Shown: positions 1-7,150 of the stretch, piece by piece | Layout: the number at the start of each line of letters is the position of its first letter | Position numbering within the stretch: position 1 is the stretch's first letter | NCBI RefSeq assembly: GCF_000720175.1 | Contig: NZ_JOIX01000104.1 | Location: 1 to 23,934, forward strand | From: Streptomyces sp. NRRL S-337 | Lineage (GTDB): Bacteria; Actinomycetota; Actinomycetes; Streptomycetales; Streptomycetaceae | Length of the DNA stretch: 23,934 nt | Reading direction: 5' to 3' | Notes under the pieces: model-generated | The model's database searches: none | The model's input: the letters and a program-made list of their open reading frames with translations, nothing else | What the model was told of the DNA's origin: nothing | Position numbers and translations under genes: made by a program

Positions 1-213
1 CCGACTGCACTGGTCACACTTCCGCAGACGCAGCCAAGCCCGAGCCCGCCACTGCCACTACCAACGCCGAGGCCACAACCCCCACATGCGGTTGCAGTAT
101 TAAGGCGTGGTCGAACAGATCCCGTAGGGGATGCGGGCGCCCCTTGCAGGCCACAACGTGGGGGAGGGCGGAGGTATTCCTGAGTGAACGATGACCGCGC
201 CGGGTGAACGACG

Positions 214-262
214 GCCGCGCCGGCCGTGTGAGGGCACAGCCGCGCCGGCCGTGTGAGGGCAC
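214..262. repeat. Exact 24-bp direct repeat
   Basis: Two identical 24-base copies lie at 214-237 and 239-262, separated by one A. Each carries the left arm (CCGCGCCGGCCGTG) of the hairpin that follows, so the left arm exists twice. It looks like a recent tandem duplication in the terminator region. Confidence 0.85.
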
Positions 263-273
263 GGCCGGCGCGG
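240..273 (-). terminator. Hairpin terminator for the DUF4232 lipoprotein gene
   Basis: CCGCGCCGGCCGTG at 240-253 pairs perfectly with CACGGCCGGCGCGG at 260-273, a 14-bp stem with a 6-nt loop. It lies about 40 nt past the stop codon of the minus-strand gene ending at 315. There is no U-tract, which is usual in Streptomyces. The second left arm at 215-228 could pair with the same right arm. Confidence 0.65.
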
Positions 274-306
274 TGGTGGGGGGTGGCGCGGTGGTGGGGG
301 GTGGCG
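271..306. repeat. Exact 18-bp G-rich tandem repeat
   Basis: The unit CGGTGGTGGGGGGTGGCG occurs at 271-288 and again at 289-306. It lies between the stop of the DUF4232 gene and its terminator. The minus-strand transcript is C-rich here. No function is evident. Confidence 0.85.
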
Positions 307-314
307 TCGAGGGG

Positions 315-1064
315 TCAGCCGGCGTTGACCGGGTTGACGTAGGTGCCCGGGTGGGTGGCGCCGGACTGGTCCAGGATGGCGCCGCCGTAGGGCCACTTCA
401 GCTGGAGGTGCTGCTTCTCGTTCGGCGGCGTGACCAGCACCGTGCCCGGCGCGATCTTCCGGTCCCCGGCGCTGACCGACGGCAGGAAGGTGATGGTGAA
501 CGACGCGGACGCGCCGGGCTTCAGCGTCACCGGCGTCGGCTTCTTCGAGGAGCGCGGCAGGTCGATCGAGTGGCCGTCGTTGGCCTGGAGCTGTACGCCG
601 GGGAAGCCGCTGATCGTGCAGGCGGCCCGACCGGTGTTTTTCAGCCACACGGTGACGTTCTGCTGTGCGTCGCTGTGCATGTCGGGGACGCCGCCGCCCG
701 ACGAGCTCCAGCCGGCCTGCAGCCCACCGGTGGTGCAGCGGGCGGAGGCACCGTGCCGGGAGGAGGTCTGCGAGGCCGAGCTTCCGCCGCTGCCGCCCGT
801 TCCGGAGCCGTTCTTGCCGGACTGCGAGCCACCGCCCGACGTCGTACCGGAACCCTGGCCACCGGACGCACCCGAGCCCGCACCCGGACCCGAGTCCGCA
901 CCGGACGAACCGCTCGACCCGGCGGACGACACGGGACTCGGGGGGCCCGCGGGGTCGGGCTTGGGCGAGTTGCCCTGGCAGGCGGTCAGGGCCAGCGCGG
1001 CGACGGCGATCACGGTGGCGGCGGCCGCCCGGCGTCCGCGGCGGAGCATGGTGTGGTGCAACAT
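315..1064 (-). CDS. DUF4232-domain lipoprotein
   Basis: This 249-residue protein has a lipoprotein signal peptide: a basic start (LRRGRR), a hydrophobic stretch at residues 13-27 and lipobox LTAC with Cys29. It should be exported and anchored to the outer face of the membrane by a lipid. Residues 35-100 are a Gly/Ser-rich linker. The C-terminal 140 residues fit DUF4232, including the pair Cys110/Cys149 and the phrase NTGRAACTISGFPG, typical of this extracellular beta-sandwich family. Its molecular role is unknown. The ATG at 1064 is preceded by AGGGGGA at good distance. A paralogue lies at 12177-12776, and the two share an upstream sequence element. The family assignment is firm, the function is not. 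Confidence 0.88.
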   Translation of the reverse strand: MLHHTMLRRGRRAAAATVIAVAALALTACQGNSPKPDPAGPPSPVSSAGSSGSSGADSGPGAGSGASGGQGSGTTSGGGSQSGKNGSGTGGSGGSSASQTSSRHGASARCTTGGLQAGWSSSGGGVPDMHSDAQQNVTVWLKNTGRAACTISGFPGVQLQANDGHSIDLPRSSKKPTPVTLKPGASASFTITFLPSVSAGDRKIAPGTVLVTPPNEKQHLQLKWPYGGAILDQSGATHPGTYVNPVNAG

Positions 1065-1140
1065 CGGGAGTCCCCCTGGCTGGCTGTGGCGGTACGGTCA
1101 CGGCCCGTCCGGCGGCCCGCTAACACCAGACTCCCGGCCC

Positions 1141-1174
1141 CCGCTGTTGATCAACTAACAGCTCGCTAACGCCC
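1141..1174 (-). promoter_or_regulatory. Shared element upstream of DUF4232 gene, copy 1
   Basis: By my alignment, 26 of 34 bases match 12819-12852, upstream of the other DUF4232 gene. In gene orientation it reads GGGCGTTAGC, then a second GTTAG 11 nt after the first, then GATCA and CAGCGG. Two direct repeats one helical turn apart are typical of sites for OmpR-type response regulators. That reading is inference. It lies about 80-110 nt before the start codon. Confidence 0.5.
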
Positions 1175-1186
1175 GGACGCGTCCAC

Positions 1187-1256
1187 TACATCGCCACATC
1201 GCCACATCGCCTACGTCGCGTACGTCGCCTACGTCGCTTGCATCGCTCACGTCGCG
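1187..1256. repeat. Degenerate 8-9 bp tandem array
   Basis: Eight head-to-tail units of the type TACGTCGCC/ACATCGCC fill this stretch. The array spans the 3' end and stop codon of the VOC gene, so its last residues and stop are made of repeat units. It looks like a slippage product. Confidence 0.75.
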
Positions 1257-1720
1257 TCCGCCGCGGCCTCCAGCGCCGCGATGTCGATCTTCTTCATGCC
1301 GAACATGGCCTTCATGGCGCGGGCCGCCCGCTCCTGGTCCGGGTCGTTCAGCAGCTCGGCCATACCGCCCGGCGCGACCTGCCAGGACAGGCCGTACTTG
1401 TCCTTCAGCCAGCCGCAGGGGCCCTCCTCGCCGCCCTCGGAGAGCTTGGCCCAGTAGTAGTCGATCTCCTTCTGGTCGGCGCAGGTGACCATGAGCGAGA
1501 TCGCTTCGGTGAAGGTGAACTCCGGACCACCGTTGATCGCGAGGTACGGCTGGCCGTCGAGCTCGAACTCGACGGTCAGCACGGTGCCGGCCTCGCGCGG
1601 GCCCGCCTCGTTGTAGTGCGTGACGGCGGTGATCTTCGAGTTCGGGAACACCGAGCAGTAGAACTCGGCGGCCTCCTTGCCCTGGGTGTCGAACCAGAGG
1701 TTGGGGGTGATGCGCGGCAT
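1247..1720 (-). CDS. VOC/PhnB-like (glyoxalase-fold) protein
   Basis: This 157-residue cytoplasmic protein starts PRITPNLWFDTQGKEAAEFY and contains KITAVTHYNEAG and the C-terminal phrase KKIDIAALEAA. These are hallmarks of the PhnB / 3-demethylubiquinone-9 3-methyltransferase-like branch (PF06983) of the vicinal oxygen chelate superfamily. Members are small dimeric proteins of mostly unknown substrate, and the methyltransferase name is historical. The ATG at 1720 has a good AGGAG seven bases upstream. The stop codon lies inside a short tandem array. It is transcribed with the neighbouring minus-strand genes, but spacings over 120 bp give no reason to call an operon. Confidence 0.85.
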   Translation of the reverse strand: MPRITPNLWFDTQGKEAAEFYCSVFPNSKITAVTHYNEAGPREAGTVLTVEFELDGQPYLAINGGPEFTFTEAISLMVTCADQKEIDYYWAKLSEGGEEGPCGWLKDKYGLSWQVAPGGMAELLNDPDQERAARAMKAMFGMKKIDIAALEAAADAT

Positions 1721-1850
1721 GGCGATCTCCTGCGGGGTCTGCGGTCCGCCGTACGCGGTCCGCGGTCGGCCGTTATGGCGTGTGTTACCTGTATCGACCG
1801 TGGCACCGGCCGGTACTCATCGCCATCCGGGCGAAAATGTCGGGAGTCTT

Positions 1851-2681
1851 CTACGAGCCGCCGGTGCCCCACGCGAAGGTGATGTCCCGGGTGTCGAGGT
1901 GCATGCCCAGCGGCACCCGCCAGGCGTCCACACACACCCGCCAGCTGCCGGTCCTCCGCTTGCCGGGGGCGAGGGGCAGCGGAAGCTCGTGTGTGGACGT
2001 GAGGGTGGCCCAGTCGACGCCGAGAGAGCCGATGACGTGACTGCCGAACGTGACCCTTCCGGTGGTGACGGCGTGGTCACCGGTGTTGACGAAGTCGAGG
2101 CTGACCTTCTGGCACCAGCGGACGTCGGTGTCGGCCAGGACGGGGTGACCCACCAGCAGACCGTCGGGGGCGTCCGGGCCGGCGGGGATGCCCGGCTTGG
2201 GCGGCGCGGGGGAGTCGTGGTGCGGGGGCCGGGTGGGGTCGCTGGGCCGCGGTGCGGGCGGCGTCCCGTGTGAGCCGGGGGAGGGCGTCTCCTGGCCTCC
2301 AGAGGGGTCATCACCGCCACCGCCACCGCTGCCCCCGCCGGGACGGTGGGCACCGGGCGTCGTAGGGGACGAGCCGTTCCCTGCGTGCGTACGGCCGGAA
2401 GGGCTCCCGCCGCTGCCGTCTCCGCGAGCGCTACCGCTGCCTCCGCCGGGCTCGCTCCCGCTCCCACTCCCGTTCCCGTTCCCGTCGTACGGCGTCAGCT
2501 CGATGCCGTCGCGCGGCGGTACGGGGCGCTGCGGCGCCTGTCCGTCGCCCGGGCCGGCCGCGCCCAACGCGACATGGCCCCGGTCGGCCGCGTCCCCGCA
2601 GCCGGTGAGCAGGACACCCAGACACAGCACGGCCGCCGAGGCGGAGGCGAGGGTCGTTGTCGTCCGTCGTCGCATCGGCAC
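1851..2681 (-). CDS. Putative lipoprotein with Gly/Ser/Pro-rich linker
   Basis: This protein has 276 residues. The N-terminus is basic (RRRTTTT), then hydrophobic, ending in lipobox LTGC with Cys28, so it should be a surface lipoprotein. About 110 residues of Gly/Ser then Pro/His-rich linker follow. From about residue 175 a compact domain contains two cysteines and alternating hydrophobic residues (KVSLDFVNTGDHAV), suggesting a small extracellular beta-sandwich. I do not recognise the family; the layout resembles the DUF4232 proteins but the sequence does not align clearly. The start is uncertain: GTG at 2681 and ATG at 2675 are adjacent codons in frame and neither has a clear Shine-Dalgarno. 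A 15-bp palindrome lies just upstream. Confidence 0.72.
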   Translation of the reverse strand: MPMRRRTTTTLASASAAVLCLGVLLTGCGDAADRGHVALGAAGPGDGQAPQRPVPPRDGIELTPYDGNGNGSGSGSEPGGGSGSARGDGSGGSPSGRTHAGNGSSPTTPGAHRPGGGSGGGGGDDPSGGQETPSPGSHGTPPAPRPSDPTRPPHHDSPAPPKPGIPAGPDAPDGLLVGHPVLADTDVRWCQKVSLDFVNTGDHAVTTGRVTFGSHVIGSLGVDWATLTSTHELPLPLAPGKRRTGSWRVCVDAWRVPLGMHLDTRDITFAWGTGGS

Positions 2682-2688
2682 AGTGTCG

Positions 2689-2703
2689 CTGACGGACCGT
2701 CAG
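2689..2703 (-). promoter_or_regulatory. Perfect 15-bp palindrome before the lipoprotein start
   Basis: CTGACGGACCGTCAG is a perfect dyad around a central A. It lies 8 nt upstream of the GTG start, next to a possible -10 box (TATACA in gene orientation, 2705-2710). The position fits an operator or a leader hairpin. No regulator can be named. Confidence 0.4.
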
Positions 2704-2907
2704 GTGTATAGGGATGGTTCCGAAGCAGGAGGACGGTTCCGGCGGTTCGTGAGGTGGCCGTCGTAGCGCGCCAAGGGGCATTGCGGCAGGGGGCGTTGGG
2801 TACCGGCCCACGGGCATGCCGAAAGCGGGCCCCGTGGCCGGCGCGGCACAGGTCCCGTCAGGGGGTTCTCGACTTCCGGATCTCCTCCGGATGCGGATTC
2901 TTCAACT

Positions 2908-2946
2908 GTCCGCCGAGCGGCGAGCGTCGTGGGCCCCTCGGCGGAC
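2908..2946 (-). terminator. Terminator of the SigN-like gene
   Basis: GTCCGCCGAG (2908-2917) and CTCGGCGGAC (2937-2946) form a perfect 10-bp stem with a 19-nt loop, starting 6 nt after the stop codon of the sigma factor gene. Confidence 0.6.
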
Positions 2947-2952
2947 CGTTCG

Positions 2953-3789
2953 TCAGTCGGAGATCAGGCCCTCGCGCAGCTGCGCCAGGGTGCGGGTGAG
3001 CAGGCGGGAGACGTGCATCTGGGAGATGCCGACCTCTTCGCCGATCTGCGACTGGGTCATGTTGGCGAAGAAGCGCAACATGATGATCTGGCGTTCCCGG
3101 GCGGGGAGTTTGGCCAGCAGGGGCTTGAGGGACTCCCGGTACTCGACGCCCTCCAGGGCGCTGTCCTCGTAGCCGAGGCGGTCCGCGAGGGAGCCCTCGC
3201 CGCCGTCGTCCTCGGGGGAGGGGGAGTCCAGGGAGGAGGCGGTGTAGGCGTTGCCGACCGCCAGGCCGTCGACTACGTCCTCCTCGGACACGCCCAGGCA
3301 CAGGGCGAGTTCGGGCACGGTCGGGGAACGGTCCAGCTTCTGGGAGAGCTCGTCGCTGGCCTTGGTGAGGGCGAGCCGGAGCTCCTGGAGCCGCCGGGGG
3401 ACCCGTACCGACCACGAGGTGTCGCGGAAGAAGCGCTTGATCTCGCCGACGACGGTCGGCATCGCGAAGGTCGGGAATTCCACCCCGCGTTCGCAATCGA
3501 AACGGTCGATCGCCTTGATCAGACCGATCGTGCCGACCTGGACGATGTCCTCCATCGGCTCGTTGCGGCTGCGGAAGCGGGCCGCGGCGTAGCGCACCAG
3601 CGGCAGGTTGAGCTCGATGAGTGTGTCGCGCACGTACGTGCGCTCCGCGCAGTCCTTGTCGAGCGAGGCCAGCCGCAGGAACAGGGAGCGGGAGAGCGTG
3701 CGGGTGTTGATGGCGTCGTCGTCATGCACGTGCGGTGCGGGCGCGGGAATCGCGGCAAGCACCTTTGAGCTGCCCAGTTCTACGGACAT
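2953..3789 (-). CDS. sigN: RNA polymerase sigma factor, SigB/SigF family (SigN-like)
   Basis: This 278-residue group 3 sigma factor directs RNA polymerase to stress/development promoters. Region 2 spans about residues 65-135 ([58 protein letters not shown]). Region 3 follows, and region 4 has a helix-turn-helix near the C-terminus ([21 protein letters not shown]). The ATG at 3789 is preceded by AAGGGGGTGG. A second sigma factor of the same family lies directly upstream on the same strand, separated by 190 bp. In S. coelicolor, sigN (SCO4034) and sigF (SCO4035) sit side by side in this order, and I use that synteny from memory for the name. No anti-sigma gene is adjacent. Family assignment is near certain; the name sigN is likely. 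Confidence 0.85.
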   Translation of the reverse strand: MSVELGSSKVLAAIPAPAPHVHDDDAINTRTLSRSLFLRLASLDKDCAERTYVRDTLIELNLPLVRYAAARFRSRNEPMEDIVQVGTIGLIKAIDRFDCERGVEFPTFAMPTVVGEIKRFFRDTSWSVRVPRRLQELRLALTKASDELSQKLDRSPTVPELALCLGVSEEDVVDGLAVGNAYTASSLDSPSPEDDGGEGSLADRLGYEDSALEGVEYRESLKPLLAKLPARERQIIMLRFFANMTQSQIGEEVGISQMHVSRLLTRTLAQLREGLISD

Positions 3790-3978
3790 GCCACCCCCTT
3801 GAGGTCGCGGACGGATCGCTGCGGCGTCCCCGGCCCAGGCGGACCGGGAAGTGATGCCTCCACCTGAATACCGGAGGCAGCGCTACGGCAAACGCGGTTC
3901 CCGCAGAATGTCACATGTCGGCAACGCGCTGTAGCGCCTTGTCGACATATCTGTGCAGGATCGGGTCGCCCGTCCCGG

Positions 3979-4788
3979 TTATGCGTCGATCCTGTTTGCG
4001 GATCGCAGCCGGGCGAAGCTCCGCGACAGTAGCCGGGAGACGTGCATCTGCGACACCCCCAGTTCGGCAGAGATCTGGGACTGCGTCAGATTGCTGTAGT
4101 AACGCAGCAGAAGGATCCGCTGTTCGCGTTCGGGGAGCTGGACGAGGAGGTGCCGTACGAGGTCGCGGTGCTCGACGCCGGCGAGCTCGGGGTCCTCGTA
4201 TCCGAGGCGGTCCAGCAGGCCGGGCAGGCCGTCGCCCTCCTGGGCGGCCTCCAGCGAGGTGGCGTGGTACGAGCGGCCCGCCTCCAGGCAGGCCAGTACC
4301 TCGTCCTCGCCGATCTTCAGCCGTTCGGCGATCTCCGTGGTGGTGGGGGAGCGGCCGTGCAGCACCGTCAGGTCCTCGGTGGCGCCGTTGACCTGCACCC
4401 ACAGCTCGTGGAGGCGGCGCGGCACATGGACCGTACGGACATTGTCTCGAAAGTAGCGTTTGATCTCGCCGACGACGGTCGGCATGGCGAAGGTGGGGAA
4501 CTGGACGCCGCGGTCCGGGTCGAACCGGTCGATCGCGTTGATCAGGCCGATCGTGCCGACCTGGATGACGTCCTCCATGGGCTCGTTGCGGCTGCGGAAG
4601 CGGGCCGCGGCGTAGCGCACGAGCGGCAGGTTGGCCTCGATCAGGGCGGCACGGACGCGGGTGTGCTCGGGGGTGCCGGGTTCGAGGTCGGACAGCTCGG
4701 CGAACAGCACCTGTGTGAGCGCCCGGGTGTCCGCGCTCCGGCTCTCGCGGGACGGAGCCTTGGGCGCAGTACGGGCCGTCACGGTCAC
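3979..4788 (-). CDS. sigF: RNA polymerase sigma factor SigF
   Basis: This 269-residue SigB-family sigma factor matches my recollection of S. coelicolor SigF over long stretches, for example [36 protein letters not shown] and the end LRSANRIDA. SigF acts late in sporulation, in spore wall maturation and pigmentation. Region 2 has the usual [17 protein letters not shown]. Region 4 carries [22 protein letters not shown] place the start at GTG 4788, five bases after GGAAGG (4794-4799). The frame stays open up to a TTG at 4842, but that start lacks a ribosome binding site. The N-terminal 25 residues diverge among homologues. A 13-bp palindrome lies about 80 bp upstream. Confidence 0.92.
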   Translation of the reverse strand: MTVTARTAPKAPSRESRSADTRALTQVLFAELSDLEPGTPEHTRVRAALIEANLPLVRYAAARFRSRNEPMEDVIQVGTIGLINAIDRFDPDRGVQFPTFAMPTVVGEIKRYFRDNVRTVHVPRRLHELWVQVNGATEDLTVLHGRSPTTTEIAERLKIGEDEVLACLEAGRSYHATSLEAAQEGDGLPGLLDRLGYEDPELAGVEHRDLVRHLLVQLPEREQRILLLRYYSNLTQSQISAELGVSQMHVSRLLSRSFARLRSANRIDA

Positions 4789-5162
4789 GCCACCCTTCCA
4801 GTGCTCGGCGGTGCAGGGACTCGCAGTGCATGTATCCGGCAAAAGCGGTCATAGCATCACAAGACATGTGCACTGTGTGCAAGCACCCCATAACGCCGTG
4901 TTGAAGAGAGAGTTGGGTGGTGAAAGGGGCGAGGGGAGGGGTGACGCGAGGGGGCGCGAAAGGGGTGCGCAGGGAGTGCGGAGGGGCTGGGGTGGGAGTG
5001 GGGCGGGGCATGCGGAAGCCCCCCGCCCGGGGGAGGGCGAGGGGCTCCGGTGAACGGCTGTGGAATGCGTTCTGGCCGCGCGCTGGTCGTGGGCCGGTCG
5101 AGTGCGGATCGTGCGCCGCGGGCTCCGGGGTGAACGGGTGAACGGCTACCGGGCGTCGAGGC
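4789..5162. other. SigF upstream region and C-poor spacer
   Basis: No gene is apparent. Near sigF the minus-strand leader holds TTGCAC (4876-4881 in gene orientation) and the perfect dyad TGCAC-TGT-GTGCA (4869-4881), a plausible promoter/operator area. From about 4911 to 5010 the plus strand has 63 G and only 11 C in 100 bases by my count, so a minus-strand transcript leaving the Dabb gene is C-rich and G-poor. A hairpin at 5013-5049 precedes it. Confidence 0.5.
5013..5049 (-). terminator. Probable terminator downstream of the Dabb gene
   Basis: CGGAAGCCCCCCGCCC (5013-5028) pairs with GGGCGAGGGGCTCCG (5035-5049), with a 6-nt loop and one or two imperfections. It lies 110 nt beyond the Dabb stop codon, upstream of sigF, and would isolate sigF from upstream transcription. 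Confidence 0.55.
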
Positions 5163-5456
5163 TCAGAATTCGTAGTCCGCGATCACCCAGGTGGCGAATT
5201 CTCGCCACTGGGCGGCGGCCGCCTGGTGGGCCGGGTGCTCGATGTACCGCTTGAGGGCGTCCTTGTCGGCCACCGCCGAGTTGATCGCGAAGTCGTAGGC
5301 GATCGGGCGGTCGGTGATGTTCCAGGCGCACTCCCAGAACGTCAGCTCCGGGATCTCGTCCTTGAGTGCCGCGAAGGCCCGGGCGCCGGCCTGGACGCGA
5401 TCCTCGTCCCGCGAGACGCCGTCGTTGAGCTTGAACAGGACCAGGTGGCGGATCAC
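5163..5456 (-). CDS. Dabb (stress-responsive A/B barrel) protein
   Basis: This 97-residue protein has a typical Dabb domain (PF07876): it begins IRHLVLFKLNDGVSRDE, has the central LTFWECAWNITD and AYDFAINSAVADKDALKRYIEHPAH, and ends ATWVIADYEF. These are small ferredoxin-like-fold dimers, and most bacterial members have no proven reaction. The start is GTG at 5456, with GGAGG (complement of 5462-5466) five bases upstream. The frame stays open far upstream, but that extension is low-complexity and has no start signal. The gene follows a 54-residue membrane protein on the same strand with a 53-bp gap, so co-transcription is possible. Length and motif match the family well. Confidence 0.87.
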   Translation of the reverse strand: MIRHLVLFKLNDGVSRDEDRVQAGARAFAALKDEIPELTFWECAWNITDRPIAYDFAINSAVADKDALKRYIEHPAHQAAAAQWREFATWVIADYEF

Positions 5457-5509
5457 AGGGGCCTCCGTGCGGCGGGTGATCAAGGGGGCCGGCCCGGGAG
5501 CGGGCGGCC

Positions 5510-5674
5510 CTACTTGATCAGCTGGGTCATGAACTCGCCGACGCCCTGAGCAGCGGACGAGATGCCCTCGAAGCCTACTTGGACCAGCTGGGCGGCACGC
5601 TGGGGGGAGGTGATGATCGTGTACAGCACGAAGACGATGAGGAGGTACAACACGATCTTCTTCGCCTGCGCCAT
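5510..5674 (-). CDS. Small single-pass membrane protein (54 aa)
   Basis: The protein is only 54 residues long. After AQAKK comes one transmembrane helix (IVLYLLIVFVLYTIITSP, residues 7-24), then an amphipathic tail rich in Ala/Gln (RAAQLVQVGFEGISSAAQG). The ATG at 5674 has a GGGGAG eight to nine bases upstream; the frame extends to 5800, but without any start signal. I recall similar tiny proteins as widespread in Streptomyces with no assigned function. They may be membrane-associated partners or regulators. It lies just upstream of the Dabb gene and could be co-transcribed with it. Confidence 0.75.
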   Translation of the reverse strand: MAQAKKIVLYLLIVFVLYTIITSPQRAAQLVQVGFEGISSAAQGVGEFMTQLIK

Positions 5675-6333
5675 CGTCCCGTCTCCCCTGTGGCAGTCCC
5701 CTGCGGCCGTCCCTGCAGCTCCCGCGGTGGTGCGGGCGGCTGGATGCAGTCGGGCGAGTGTAACCACACGTGTTCGATCCGGGGAGCCAGGAGTACGCAC
5801 GGTTCTCCTCCGGCCGGGGCGGCCCGGTCCCTGAGCCGGCCCTTGATCCGGTCCCCGGCCCGGTCCCTGATCCGGACCTTATGGACCAAAGGCCCGGTGA
5901 AGCAGGTCCTTTGCCGGGCCGTCGGGGCGGGCCCCGCAGGCACCATGAAAGCGGTGGCCCGATGGATCTGGCAGGAATCCACGGGCCCCGGACCAGGGTC
6001 TCGCTGCGGGGTCCACGCCGCGACTTCCCCGCGAAGGCGGCGTGGGCTTGGGGGTTCGGTCCGCACCGGGGGGAGCGGCTTCCCTTGAGGCGGCTCCCCC
6101 CGGACCGGGCTGCCGCGGCCCCTCCGACCGGCCCGCCGTGGTCCCTCCGACATTGCCGCTCGCCCTGTCGCCCCTGTCGCCGCCACGCAACCGCCACCCG
6201 CCGTACCCGCGTCTCTCACCTCGTACGACGCGGCGTCCATGCATCATGTACGCGACAGATTGACGCGCGGCGGCGCGCCGCGGCGCGGTGCGGGCGGCCG
6301 TGTGGGACGACGAAAGGACCACGGGCTCCGACG
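5675..6333. other. 659-bp gene-free region between divergent genes
   Basis: I find no credible gene. A plus-strand frame open from 5770 into the DUF2127 gene has no start signal, and its product upstream of 6334 is low-complexity. The region holds degenerate repeats of the CGGTCCCTGATCCGG type around 5820-5880. It also holds an 11-bp inverted repeat, CCGGGGGGAGC at 6066-6076 with GCTCCCCCCGG at 6093-6103, which could be a hairpin. TTGACGCGC near 6260 might be part of a promoter for the plus-strand gene. Confidence 0.5.
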
Positions 6334-7116
6334 ATGAAGATCGACTGGGACCGGCGTACCTGCGCGCGACGCGGGCACATCACCTACCTCCCCACCGAGG
6401 AGCACCTCCGGCAGAACCTGCGGGCCGACACCGCACTCGGCGTGGCCTGGCGCTGCCTGCGCTGCGGCGACTTCGCGCTCGGCGAGCCGCACGGCGCGGG
6501 ACCGGCCGACGACGCCCCGCTCGTACCGCGCGGCAAGGTCCTGCGCGACCTGTTCATCCTGCGCTTCCTGGCCGTCGAACGGGCGGTGCGCGGCGTCTTC
6601 ATCGTGCTGGCCGCGGTCGGCGTCTGGCAGTTCAGCAACCGCAAGGACGCGGTCCGCCGGTTCTTCGACGAGTACATCGCCGTGCTCCGCCCGGTGGCCC
6701 GGCACTTCCACTACGACCTGGACCACTCCCCGGTCGTCGGCACCATCCAGAAGACCTTCGGATACCGCCACTCCACCCTGGTGCTGGTGGCCGTGGCACT
6801 GCTGGTCTATGCCGTCATCGAGATCGTCGAGGGCGTGGGCCTCTGGTACGCCAAGCGGTGGGCGGAGTACCTGACGGTCGTCGCGACCGCCGCCTTCCTG
6901 CCGCTGGAGATCTACGAGCTCACCGAGAAGGTCAGCTGGCTCAAGATCGCCACGCTTGTCATCAACATCCTCGCGGTGCTCTACATCGCGCTCGCCAAGC
7001 GGCTGTTCGGGCTACGCGGCGGCCGGGCGGCCTTCGACGCGGAGCGGCACAGCGCCTCCCTCCTGGAGGTCGAGACCTCAGCCGGCCTGACCACCACCAC
7101 GCCCCACAACGCCTGA
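6334..7116 (+). CDS. DUF2127 membrane protein with N-terminal Cys motif
   Basis: This 260-residue membrane protein has DUF2127 at about residues 70-225. It includes four hydrophobic segments (about 77-100, 148-168, 180-196, 205-222) and the phrase VIEIVEGVGLWYAKRWAEYLTVVAT, typical of the family. Its function is unknown. The first 55 residues are cytoplasmic-looking and contain Cys10, His15, Cys41 and Cys44 (WRCLRCGDF), which resembles a small zinc ribbon. The ATG at 6334 is the only reasonable in-frame start; AAAGGA lies rather far upstream (16 nt), so translation may be weak or begin from a leader. The next gene follows after 34 bp on the same strand, suggesting an operon ending at the terminator at 7751-7785. 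Confidence 0.82.
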   Translation: MKIDWDRRTCARRGHITYLPTEEHLRQNLRADTALGVAWRCLRCGDFALGEPHGAGPADDAPLVPRGKVLRDLFILRFLAVERAVRGVFIVLAAVGVWQFSNRKDAVRRFFDEYIAVLRPVARHFHYDLDHSPVVGTIQKTFGYRHSTLVLVAVALLVYAVIEIVEGVGLWYAKRWAEYLTVVATAAFLPLEIYELTEKVSWLKIATLVINILAVLYIALAKRLFGLRGGRAAFDAERHSASLLEVETSAGLTTTTPHNA

Positions 7117-7150
7117 ACGCCGCTACGTCCGAACCCCGGGGGGACCCACC

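Larger units (their letters stand above)
1..314. other. Gene-free left edge
   Basis: I see no convincing gene here. The only reading frame with a protein-like look is a minus-strand frame ending at position 14, whose last 30 or so residues are hydrophobic. It has no ribosome binding site and its upstream part is shadow sequence. The stretch does hold a 24-bp direct duplication, a strong hairpin and an 18-bp G-rich tandem repeat, each listed separately. Any gene to the left of the window cannot be judged. Confidence 0.5.

Noticed and set aside
14..262. Minus-strand 82-codon frame with a hydrophobic end
   Set aside because: No ribosome binding site. Its first half overlaps the terminator repeats, and the hydrophobic end alone is not evidence of a gene.
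3911..5011. A 366-codon minus-strand frame over sigF
   Set aside because: It is a shifted-frame shadow of the sigF gene; the SigF frame has all family motifs.
5770..6333. Upstream extension of the DUF2127 frame
   Set aside because: Low-complexity Pro/Gly/Arg sequence with no start signal; the family begins near the ATG at 6334.
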